From the NCBI GenBank assembly GCA_033675265.1, contig JAUJYZ010001547.1:124001-188000 (forward strand): a stretch of DNA of 64,000 nucleotides, in the 5' to 3' direction. Positions 11,096-21,971 of this stretch are shown piece by piece (position 1 is the first letter of the stretch; each line of letters opens with the position of its first letter). The notes beneath the pieces were generated by a model, which saw only the letters and a list, made by a program, of their open reading frames with translations, was not told the origin of the DNA and searched no databases. The position numbers and the translations under genes are program-made. This DNA is from Actinostola sp. cb2023 (Eukaryota > Cnidaria > Anthozoa > Actiniaria > Actinostolidae).

Positions 11096-11264
11096 TTGTA
11101 AAATGCTGTATCTTCAACTTGAAGTTGTATTGAAAACTGTCAAGCTTTTGGGCTAAGCGCCCATCATCAGGGCTATAAATAATGATGGGCGCTTTGCCCA
11201 AAAGCTTGGCAGTTTTTAATAACACTAAGTATTTTCAGGTTGAACTGAGATACAGCATTGTACA
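11096..11264. repeat. Foldback element (AAAAGCTTGGGC/GATGGGCGC stem)
   Basis: Inverted arms GTAAAATGCTGTATCTTCAA and ATACAGCATTGTAC enclose a second inverted pair, CAAGCTTTTGGGCTAAGCGC and GCGCTTTGCCCAAAAGCTTG, with ATGATGGGCGC at the loop. Non-coding MITE-type structure. Confidence 0.75.
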
Positions 11265-11929
11265 CTCACTGAGGTTATAAATTACGTACGAGTTTTAATA
11301 TCAAAAACATTTTCTCCTCAGTGAATAATCATGCAGTCCCACAATGCAAAAAATTGTCAAACCGCACGTACGTACTGACTTCAAATCCGGGCATGCAGTT
11401 ATTCTGAAAGCATATACACTCAAAGGCTAAACAATATTTATTTACTAATCTCCAGCTTTTTCGCAAACTAAACATATACTTGGGAAATAGATTGAACTTC
11501 TGTCGTTGGTTTGAGACTCATTTGTCAAGTTAAGAGCTGTCGGTTGTTAAGTGTCTTGACAAGGCCTCGGCTGATACAGGTGCTAGTAGTAGATTGTTTG
11601 ATTTTCGAAGTTATAATTTGAATAACTGTGAGTCGGTACGATTTTTATAAAGTAAATAAAAACCCAATTCATTTCCTCATCCAATGCCCATTTTGAAAAG
11701 TAAGCGGAACAAATGCCTTTATAACAAATAATTAATAACCCCAACTGAAACATCACACTGGTTTATAAATTGAACTGAATAAGTGTATATATGTTGATTC
11801 CATGTGCATGTAACATTAATCCAGTATATTTATATTTATTTATATTAAACTCAGTCGTATTAGTAATTTTGAGAAAATGGGCCAACACTAGAATAAGCTC
11901 AAGCTATAATTATAACTGGTATCATTGTG

Positions 11930-12520
11930 AACTGAAACCGGCGTGCGCGCGAGCCTGAGCCACCAACGCGAGCATAAGCGCAAGCGGCGACAGAAGCCTT
12001 ATTTTCCGAAATTAAAAGAGCAAATTATTTCAATTTCTCATGCTCGATCGCGCTACTTCATGCATCGAACCCGTTTTGACACAACTCATATTCTCAATAA
12101 GCCTGTTTTTCAGTATAGCGATGCAAGCATAAGTACACGAGGCCTTATGTCACTGTGAAAACGGGCCTGACCCAAGTACAAACACACAAGAAGCCTGCAG
12201 ATGCCACTGTGAAAACGCGGGGCCTGACCCAAGTATGTACAAACCCAAGAAGCCTATTAACTTATGTCACTGTGAAAACAGGCCTGACGCAAGCATAAGC
12301 ATAAGCACAAGAGTCCTTATGTCACTGTGAAAATGGGCCTGATCCAAGTACAAGCACAAGAAGCCTAACTTATGTCACTGTGAAAACAGGCCTAACGCAA
12401 GCATAAGCACAAGCCGGGCCTTATGTGACTGTGAAAACGGGCCTGAACCAAGTATAAACACAAGCACAAGAGGCCTTATGTCACTGAAAACGGGCCTGAC
12501 ACAAGCTGATAAGTTCAAAG
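11930..12520. repeat. Degenerate satellite: TATGTCACTGTGAAAACGGGCC / GACGCAAGCATAAGC family
   Basis: About ten irregular repeats of a 45-60 bp unit built from GCCTTATGTCACTGTG, AAAACGGGCCTGAC and CAAGCATAAGCACAAG. The same unit forms a cleaner 58-bp array at 30480-31240 and single copies near 25.2 and 53.3 kb. Confidence 0.8.
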
Positions 12521-13654
12521 ATCAAACCTTTTCCATTTCTTGTACTCGCGCTTTTGCTTGTGTCGCTATATATATATTGCCATAATATGATAATGATTCA
12601 ACATTTACTGTGGCTTGTATGTCATCAGATTTCGTCTAATCGATCGTGCGCTATCAAATTAACCTAAATGACTTTCTCGTTCTAAGTCTGAATTTTTTTT
12701 CCAGACCACATTATTTCAGTAGTTTCAGTCGCTCCATTTGAATTCATATATACTTCATAAATACCCGGCTGGTAATTTCTTAATCTCGAAATTATTCAAT
12801 TCGGAGAGCACATCGTAAGTTTCAAGATTCATTTAGATATATTTACCTGCTAAATAAAATGATCTACTTAACTATAGTACGTACATGTCAAATACTGCAG
12901 TGAAGTCAGAAATTGCTAAAAACATTTAATTACACTATGGTACGTGCAAACGAACCTTATCATGCACTTTATTAATTGTTTTAGTAATTTTTTTGTGACG
13001 TCACAACGTCAACCTTCCATATATGGCTCAATGATACTCTTAGCAAAATACATGTAACGTCTCTGCGATTTCTTTGTAACTGATACATTGCTGTGTGCCA
13101 CAATACACTAACTATTCAACCAAAACCGAGTGAACCAAGAGGGTGAGTTGTGGAAAGTTCATGGACGTTGTGACGTTACAACATGGCGGCCTAGTCAGTT
13201 TCAAAGGGAAATTCGCGAACAGTGATTCGTAATTACTCGGACTACCTGTGGTAGCACGAGTCTTTAAAAAAATGCAGTTGGTGTCAGTCAGAAGTTCCAG
13301 TCCATCCCGGTCACAGGACTGAGAGAAGAAAGATTGGCTGACATCCCGTGGCTACATATCCTTTTCGTTTGCCGTTCGTCAAGTAAAAACACTGAGATGA
13401 AGATCGCAAAGTACTACCTAGCAGCTTAATTGCAGAATCATGATGTGCTAAAACTGAAGGAGAAAAGCTACACTTGCAATTAATCGCCCTGGTCGACCTG
13501 GTCCTGAAAGGAATCAAAGCTAACAACCACATCATTCGAAATTACTGCTTGTAAGAAATTCGTAAATTCGATAGTTTTTATCATTTATTTTGAGGGTCAC
13601 TAGTTTATCAGTACCTTGTGTATCTGTTCTGTGTTTACCCTCTTAAAAGTTGTA
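12521..13654. other. Intergenic, no gene
   Basis: AT-rich sequence with no supported exon. GGACTACCTGTGGTAGCAC near 13233 is an isolated end of the hAT-like MITE class. Confidence 0.4.
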
Positions 13655-14060
13655 GTACCGTAAAGTTCCGAAAGTAGCGACCCCCCGAAAGTAGCCCCCC
13701 CCCCCCCCCCCCCCCCCCCCGAAAGTAGCGACTCCCCCGACCCCGAAAGTAGCGACTCCCCGAAAGTAGCGCCGGACTCCCCGAAAGTAGCGCCGGACTC
13801 GCCCGAAAGTAGCACTCCCGCGACTCCCCCCCGACTCCCCGAAAGTAGCGACTCCCTGAAAGTAGCGACTCCCCGAAAGTAGCGACTCCCTGACTGTAGC
13901 GAGTCCCCGAAAGTAGCGACTCTCCGAAAGTAGCGACTCCCCGAAAGTAGCGACCCCCCGAAAGTAACAGTAAAAATTGATGCTTGCTAACAAATCCCGA
14001 AAGTAACGAGCCCCCGAAAATAGCGATCCCCCCCGAAAGTAGCTAGCGATCCCCCGATGA
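13655..14060. repeat. CCGAAAGTAGCGACT minisatellite with poly-C tract
   Basis: Begins TACCGTAAAGTTCCGAAAGTAG and then repeats CCCCGAAAGTAGCGACT about 18 times in an irregular register. A C-tract follows near 13691-13720. The opening TACCGTAAA matches the ends of the MITEs at 16697 and 24096. Confidence 0.85.
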
Positions 14061-14398
14061 TGTCAGTACCCCCGAAACTGCGCATGCATGCGCGTACGTG
14101 TTTGTTCGATTCTTCTTAATTTGATGGGAATTCTTCACAAAATATTCTCGTTCCCAGACACGTTTTGTATGAATGACTGATGTAATAATTAAAGTACTTG
14201 ATGTTGATAGAAAACAGTATATGTGCAAACGAACCATTTTTGATGTTATCACTGTTTACGAGTCACTGTTATGTTTTTAAATGCAACGGAAGGTATCTCT
14301 TGAATCATCGCGTTGCTACGTTTATAGTCGACTACAGATCAATGGTTCCAATGCCGGATTAAACTAACAAACTACAGACCAACTGGATGATACTTTCA

Positions 14399-15589
14399 CA
14401 GAGGCGTAGCCAGGATATTTTCGGAGTACGTGACGCACAATTATGAACTTTCAATTTATAACCCCCTCCCCTTCCCCCTCCCCCTCCCGCACATCACCAC
14501 TCAAACCAACCAACAAGTAAAAGTAAATAGGTGATTACAATGTTTGGGAATCTCTAATCTTCTTTTCATACACAGTAGTTATTCACGAAATATATACACT
14601 TCACTCAATTTAGCATCTACTACTTCTATATTTTTGGTTCGATGTCATGCAGGATCGTAGCAAGAGGAAATTTGGGGGGGTACAAGGGTGCGGGAGAATG
14701 CTCCCCCGAAAATGTTTGAGGTATAAAGTCTCTGAAATAGCATTTCCTGCTTTCTGAGAGTAGTTTCCAGGAAGTTTAAACGAACAGAAAATCGATCTTG
14801 TGGCCGAATCGCAGGTCATTTGAGGGGTTGCAGACATGTAAATCATATCCGATTATGTGTACACAATGATGTGTGTGGTTTTTTTAGTTATTCAAACCGA
14901 GATCTAGTGTTCATACCAAAGGCAAAACCATCAATATGTTTGTAAACAAATACGTGTTGCACAATAGATCAATGGCATGAACATACGATACTAAAAGTGC
15001 CATTTGCATAACTGGTTGTTTAAATTTTTCCTATTAATTTCTCGAACGGCGTCAAGGTCAAGACGAGCACTAAACATTTTACTGATTTTATGGAATCAGC
15101 GACAGCTAGATTCAGAGCATGTCCATAGTAGTGTGTGTATAGGCATTTGCTATTCAGGATGTAAAGATTATTTTTTTAAAAGGACAAAATTACTGGGGGC
15201 CCGGCCTCCCCTGGCCCATCCCCCTGCTACGGGTCTGCAATGGGACATTAGTGTAACTTTCTCTCAAGTGATCGACGACCTAATGATGAGATCGAGAAAG
15301 CAAGGGTACATAAGATAGGACTACAATCTCATCAAAGACAGAGCGATTCTTCTTCACTTCTCTTACCAAAAACACGTTCGTATCTTCTACTTTACTTTAA
15401 GAACTCTGAATAATTACGCTTGAAAAAGCACAATTTCATGCACGAATAACTAATACCTACAATCCATAGGGTGATAATGTTTTATTTTTCACTTGCTTGT
15501 GTCTTTAGCTTTTTTCTTTCTTTTCACTTTTTCAAAAACAAGCTTTTTTTTAGAGTGACGCATGTGCGTCGTGGCTAGCTACGCCCCTG
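14399..15589. mobile_element. 1.2 kb non-autonomous DNA transposon with hAT-like ends
   Basis: The left end CAGAGGCGTAGCCAGG pairs with the right end TGGCTAGCTACGCCCCTG, the classic hAT pattern CAGNGGCGTAGC. The flanks share TTTCA on both sides, so a full 8-bp duplication is not clear. A partial internal repeat of the end appears at 14653 (ATCGTAGCAAGAGG) and 15195-15240 (GGCCTCCCC, CTGCTACGGG). No transposase frame is recognisable. Confidence 0.65.
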
Positions 15590-16696
15590 TTTCACTATGT
15601 AAAATGACAAAGAATTGAGCTGATAATAACAATAATTACAACTGATGTTCAAGTGATTGCGTGAAGAAGCCAGATATTAAGCTGAGTGTTTGTGCGAATA
15701 TTTTTTTTGTCGCTCTATAATTTACATAATTTTCCTAATCAACCACACTGACTAGCGGTTGCGTAGTTTCTTTATCAGAAACTATATTTTGGAATTCCTC
15801 ATTCGTTTTTGGTTGTCTGAAGCTTGGAAGCACATACTTTTGGAAATATTATAGATATATGTAGGTAGCGATCGCGACTGATTTGTTTTCGCTCTATTAT
15901 TCCAATTAATTCTCAACAGCCAGTAACTGTGGTTGCATATAGACTGCATTCATAATGGCTGCTTCTAATTTGCATAAAAGCCAAAAAATATTATTTTGGG
16001 AAAAGTTAATATTCGATATGATAGAATGTGATCATGTTAATACTATGTGTGTGTTTTGAAACCAAATAATAAATCCTTAAGAAGATATGAACATTTGAAA
16101 TTGTGAAATTGCACCAAAACGAGGCTCGTTAGGACTCACTTGAAAAATACATACACAACTCTCTATTCAGGATCTGTCATAACTCTGATGATATTTTGTC
16201 TACAGCAAAGAAGCTTTCCAAAGATGTTTATTTCTAGGTACTATTTTAGATGACAGTGATCATTTGTACCAGAAACGTATCGTATCGCCAAACTAAAAAT
16301 ACGCCATTATGAATTCGTCGTATAGTTTCTAGAAACTATGCTTTCTAACTATTCGTTTTTGCCTGTTTTATATTATATTTAAAATTTGAACAATTGATCA
16401 CACCGTACAGGACGTAGCATATCATAGAGGCCAGTTGTATTCATAAGTTTGTGCCTTTCAAATAGACAAACTCAATCTTCCGCGAACAAATTTCAATAGC
16501 CATTTGTGAATTCGGTATTTGCCGTATATCTTCTATTGATAGAGGTGATGATCGTTATCTCCTCTCTGGTAAAAGGTGATTATTCGAAGGGGTCGTTTAT
16601 TTGAGACAGTCGTTTACCGTTCCACGAATAACTGAACCACTTTCATCGCGGGCAGTTCACGAATACAGTAAATATCAACAGCATATAAACACTGCG
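15590..16696. other. Intergenic, no gene
   Basis: AT-rich; no exon, RNA gene or complete repeat identified. Confidence 0.4.
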
Positions 16697-16817
16697 TACC
16701 GTAAATGCTCGATTAAGCGCCCTGCTTCCAATAAGCGCCCCCCTCGAATAAGCGCCTCCCCCTAGAGGTCTAAAAATTTAATAAGCGCTCGGGGAGCTAA
16801 ATCGAGCATTTACGGTA
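16697..16817. mobile_element. 121-bp MITE, TACCGTAAATGCTCGAT ends
   Basis: Near-perfect inverted ends TACCGTAAATGCTCGATTA and TAAATCGAGCATTTACGGTA, with outermost TA. The interior repeats ATTAAGCGCCC, AATAAGCGCCCC and AATAAGCGCC, that is, the sequence adjoining the end reiterated. Confidence 0.85.
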
Positions 16818-16874
16818 TCAGTAGCAGACAATAACTTCTGGAATTACGTGGACATGACAATAGAGACTATTCTC

Positions 16875-17582
16875 AAGCATGTTAAGGCCTGGGTCTTGTG
16901 CCTAATTAGTATAAAATCACGATTTTATTTACTACAGAACGAATAGTAAGGCTTTGAGAATAAAACTCGGTCAAATGCTTTAGTCCCTTGAAGTCTTTAA
17001 AATTTAGTGGTCATGATGGTATATAAGGTGTGTCACGTGACCGACCACGTGGTCTTGAAGTTTTAAGAAATTCAGTTGAAAATGGGCCGTATAGAAACTT
17101 TTCTAGGAATGATCAATAACGCATTAATGAATGACATTTGTAGAGATCTTTTCAATTCTGCCTGGAATGGTTGTCCCTCGTTGCTTTTTTGGGAGATAAT
17201 CGACAAAACAGGTCACGTGACCATTTTTTTCAATTTTGTGTTTTATTTTTCTCAGTACCACAAATCTGTAGACATCCATTCCACACGGATTATTGTTTGT
17301 TTCAACGGGCTTAATGATTTGACACCAAAAACGTTTGGTAATAAACGTGATAAAGCCGGCCCGTATTTTTACGTTATTTTTTGGCGGGTTTATGGTCACG
17401 TGACAGCCAACCGATAACACTACTATACCAAAACATGTCCAGATCCTTTACCTTAAGCAATTCCCATGGTATACGACATGAAAATCATGCAGATTTAAAC
17501 ACAAACCTGCTTTTTTAAGCGAAAGATATTAAATCTACGCGGGGGGTCGATTCCCTCTGGAGACCCAGGCCTAACATGCTTT
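16875..17582. mobile_element. About 710-bp foldback element with several CACGTG motifs
   Basis: The ends AAGCATGTTAAGGCCTGGGTCT and its inverse AGACCCAGGCCTAACATGCTT delimit the element. It contains four CACGTG palindromes (near 17036, 17047, 17215 and 17397), three of them as GTCACGTGAC. A 113-codon open frame inside (17076-17417) resembles no known protein and is not called a gene. Confidence 0.7.
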
Positions 17583-18990
17583 GTTCTGTAAAATCTACTT
17601 TGCAAGTAGTTTCATTTGGAAGTGACAGCGGCGCAGCGAGGGGAATTGTTGGGGAGGCATTTATTCTCGGCGATTCAACCTTTTCCTCTAAAGGGCCCCG
17701 GCTATTACAGAAGATATGTGGTAAGTGATGTAAATAAATATTCGCGCATTGTATTCAGTGAAGTTACTGATAAACAGTTCTATATCAAAAACGAGGCCGT
17801 TGGAAAGCCGATCTATACAACGTGTTCACAGTACGTTAATATATCGTGACTGAAGGGTGCCTACAAGGTGTTGGCATGAACATTGTACATAAGGTTTTTA
17901 TTATACACTGAGACATTAGTTTTCTGTACGTATTTTTATTCACGTTTATTTCTCCACCATTTGATTGCCGTCATGTTATTATACCCATGATTATGATCAT
18001 GTAGACTTAACTTCAATTATCCTACTGATGTTACTAAAGTTTAATGTTATATCTGAACTCGGTGAGTGTTAGCTTCAGGTGCGCGTTCCTGGATTTTAGA
18101 TAAATGTGATTGCGTTTCAGTTAAAGGGTAACAATTTCCTTTCTTTCTCGTTCCCTGTTCCACCTTTGATGAGGTGGCCGGTGGTTTTGACAGAGTAGGT
18201 ATTTGTTTGCTTGATTTGAACCTCCCTTCTTTGCAACCAAGCATCTTGTTGTTAGTTTTACCATGGTATATGACACCCTAACCACGGCATCAACGTTATG
18301 TAGACTTTTACACTCGCGTCAACTAGGTAAAGCTGTCAAACCTCAACAGAAACTTACTGTCCATCGAATATGTGTGGTCTTGCTGTCTCTCCAACCAATG
18401 CTTGAGTAATTATAGTGCTAGCGGACGACTTCATACTCGGGAACACCCTCCCTTAAGGTACGGACACCAGCTTCGTGCCCTAAGTCACCCACTGCAGCTC
18501 CGTGTTGATGTGCGCGATTTCCTTGTTGGATTTGATCATCTTCGTTGTAGCGTCACCCACATCCGGCAGCAAAAGTAGAATTAGGCAGCGTTTTCAAATA
18601 AGCTGACCAGGATCCGGCTGCGAGTCGGTTAATCGCGTAGAATTGAAAGTAGTTGTCTCTGTGCCCTCTTCGGGCACCGTCTCGGACGTAAAGTACGTCG
18701 ACCTGGTTGTCCAATGTCGACAAAATAAAGTCGTGAGTCCATACTTTGATAAGTTAGATAGTTTTCTGCGTGGTTTAAAGTTACTTGAAAATGCAGTAAA
18801 CAAACATTGAATTCAATTCAAGGATGCGAGGGAGACTAAGCGATGATGCCGGATTACCGATACTTTTCCGAAGATTTTCCCACGTTTACTTATTTGTCTT
18901 GTTGTGTTTTTTTTTTTACTTCTTGTTCAACTCAGTAATTATACTAAAACAAGAGACTATCATGTTTTCTTGACCATAAAAACAATAACT
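17583..18990. other. Intergenic; GC-richer patch with unassigned open frames
   Basis: 18400-18760 is more GC-rich than its surroundings and open in parts of all minus frames (for example ATTKMIKSNKEIAHINTELQ). No splice-joined model or recognisable domain emerges. It may be a decayed gene or repeat. Confidence 0.3.
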
Positions 18991-19100
18991 GTTGAATATA
19001 TTTGTAGGCGCGCGTCTTTTTTTGATGGGTTTCCTGTGGTTGAACGCGCGCATTACGTATTATATTGGGCTCCCTGTGCGCGTCTCGCAGTCAGATTACC
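18991..19100. mobile_element. Fragment of the hAT-like palindromic MITE family
   Basis: TTTTTTTGATGGGTTTCCTGTGG, GAACGCGCGC and TATTGGGCTCCCTGTGCGCG match one arm of the element at 3370-3779. No opposite arm follows. Confidence 0.6.
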
Positions 19101-19139
19101 TCAAGAAGCGAAGAGGCATTTTAGTTGCGTTATAAAGCC

Positions 19140-19450
19140 GATTCTTACCCTAAAAAATACCAAATATTACTCTATCACGACGGTTTCGTTTCGTCCAGTG
19201 GGTGTAGTTTTATCTCAGTGTTTAAGGCCAGTTAATCAAAAGATCTGTGGCTTTGTTTTTTTTTTGTTACAAGTTTCATATCCTAAAAAAAATACCAGCT
19301 CTTTTAAATAATTGGATTTTGCTTGAAGCAACCCCTAAAAAATACCAGATCGCCGATTTCTGGCAAACCCTAAAAGTAAGACGATCACTCCTAGGCCTAC
19401 GGTCAGCCCCCTCTCCTTTCCTCCGCCTCGTCCCTCCTCCCCCTGCCACG
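19140..19450. repeat. Repeat with reiterated CCCTAAAAAATACCA
   Basis: CCCTAAAAAATACCAAA, CCTAAAAAAAATACCA, CCCCTAAAAAATACCAGATCG and CCCTAAAAGTAAGACG occur within 250 bp. This is a degenerate minisatellite of the same style as the other end-reiterating MITEs here. Confidence 0.6.
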
Positions 19451-20047
19451 CAAGACTCGAGTCCTGTGGGACTGTACATCTATTGAGTTTTGACTTTCCA
19501 CATTCTCTTGAAATATAAACAGCAAAATAAATATTGTTTGAAATTGTATGGTCAGGTTAGTTCATATGCCTTCAGGCTATTTGACGTTACACTGATTGGG
19601 CTTCCTGTGGTAACACTTTTCAGCACTCAGACTAACCGATATTATCGTTCAGCGCAGTAAAATTTCCTTTTCGCAAAATTGGCATTGTTATTGAAATCAA
19701 ATGTCAAGGAAAATCAATCAAATTTTGACTTGCGTATAATTAGTCCGAATATTCATAACCTACCGTGACGTTCTTATATCTGATTGGTTCGTAAACAATG
19801 AAAGGTCATTAGGTCTTCAGCGACATTGGGAGTGAATCACATCAACAAAACTGCAGTAGGGGATTTTGGCGGTGTGTTCTATCCCTAAACTTTACCAAAA
19901 TACAAAATCCTCTCACCTATCATGAACGTTTAACTTCAAATCTCTTAACGTGAATAACCGAGCTTGTAAATTATTTATAATTCGACTGATCTTTTGCCCG
20001 TAAACGACGGATAGGCGAAGCGGAATGAACACAGAACAACCGATGAA

Positions 20048-21971
20048 ATGGATGATATTTTTATCGATTTAAACTTCCTGACAGAGTCTGAGAGAGAGCT
20101 GTTACAAGATGTATTGGCTAGAGATGATGCATTCAGAAGACAAGAGAAAAAGAGACTCAGGTATACAATGCCATGAATCGTAAATCTAAAATTTAAAGTT
20201 TTGTTTGTTTACTTTGATGCCTGTGTTGTAAATTGTTAACTACTACTACACTATACTACACCATGTACACCTGTGGTTATTACTCCGTCTTATACAAGCT
20301 AATATTCGTAATACTTAATAAACATTATGTTATGTTCAAGTGAGCTAAAGAAAGAGCTAGAAGTAGCAAAAAAGTCCAACGCCATCAAAGCCTCTGAAAC
20401 TACTGTCAGCTCAAATGCAAAGCTCTGCGCGAGATGTCATGGGAATCTAGGGGTTTTGTTCAACACGGGAGCTTTCTGCCCAAAATGTAAAGCCAGGGTC
20501 TGCAAATCTTGCCGAACGACGGTTGATAACCGGTGGCTTTGCAGCCTTTGTGGTAAAGTCAGGTAAAATATATATTTTTAAATGTCGGAAACCTTTTAAA
20601 TGCTCGATGGAATATGCATGGTTATTATTTATTATTGCGTGTAATTGTAGTTTATTGTTACATACTGATATAAGACTACAAATACTGTTCTGGATCAAAA
20701 TGTTACTGACACCTCGTCATTTCTTCAGAACGTACATCATGCAATATTTACATAAATTTCTGATTATATATACACGTATCCCTAAATAATTATTAAACTC
20801 ACACTCGATACAAAAATATACTATTATCCAGCTATATACTTCGTAGTACTTTGTTAATATCTGATAGTTTTGTTAAGAGATTATCTAATGTGTTTACAGT
20901 ATGTGACCTCATAACAGGTTGTAAAAGAATTTCAGATATGTTAAACTTGTAAACAATATTTATTTTTAAAGCAAGTCATGCACCTAGGAATTTAAAAAAT
21001 ATTATTATGCTAAGAGGGCAAAAGGGAAAATTATGAAACAAAGCCAGACAGTTATTGTATATATATATATATTATAATATATCCAGGAAGAAGCTTGTAT
21101 TAGTGTGCCAAGAGTGCTCGATACCCCCAGGGGAGTACTCAGGGGTATCAGTGACGGGGAGGTGCGAAGACCTTTTTTGGGTTTGAAATTCGCGGCTTGG
21201 GACTTTTTTGGGGATATCAATTTTCTGGTGGACTTTATTTGATATAAAGATTTTGGCAAGGACTTTTTGGGGGGTTGATAATAATGATATCCTACCGTTC
21301 TCGATTTTATGCGGAGAAAAATTGGACTTTTTGGGGGGTTACGATTTTGAGCCGTTGGTCTCATTCACACCTCCCCATCACTGATACCCCTGAGTACCCC
21401 CCCTTGGTCGATACCATTGGTAGGGCAAATATAAATAATAAATGGACACGGTTATACTTTTGACTCTAGTTTAGTTAACATACAAATCTGTTTTGTACAG
21501 GTCGAGTTGACCTGCACTCCTCAGTGCATAACTAAGAGTGGTTTACAGAGAACATTTACAATAGCATTGTAGAACATGTCCTTAGGCTTCTATAGAGATA
21601 GTGTGTGCTTCTGTCATCACCACAATCATCATCATCTGATTTTACTAAAACTACAATACATTGTACCATATGCACCATTACCACTCATATGCCACTATAT
21701 ATGTTCACTCGTCATCAATCATCATTATATCTAATTTATATCTAATAATATTAGTAGTACATGTGTGTCTGCATGCATATAACCAATATACTTGTAATTA
21801 TTTAGCTGAAATGTTTCCATTTGGTATTTAATAGGGATGTCAAGGCCAAGTCTGGAGCTTGGTTCTTTGACCAAGTCAAATCAAAGACTGAGACTCGTTC
21901 TCTATTTGGAACCTCATTGATTAGGGCTTCTCTTAAAAGGAGAAAGACAAGTTCAAGCAATGAATATGATG
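20048..21971 (+). CDS. SYTL: SYTL N-terminal Slp homology domain (exons 1-3)
   Basis: Exon 1 gives the SHD1 helix ([20 protein letters not shown]), which in the family lies along the Rab switch regions. Exon 2 gives a FYVE-related zinc finger with four Cys-x2-Cys pairs: C67/C70, C84/C87, C92/C95 and C105/C108. Exon 3 begins the SHD2 segment with SGAWFF at residues 118-123, the family motif whose aromatic residues are needed for Rab27 binding. All key residues are present, so Rab binding is expected. Exon 3 ends in a basic stretch, LKRRKTSSS. Confidence 0.93.

Noticed and set aside
13655..13993. Gly/Arg/Phe-rich 116-codon frame
   Set aside because: Translation of the CCGAAAGTAGCGACT minisatellite.
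17076..17417. 113-codon open frame
   Set aside because: Lies inside a foldback element, is open in both strands over the same bases, and has no recognisable motif.
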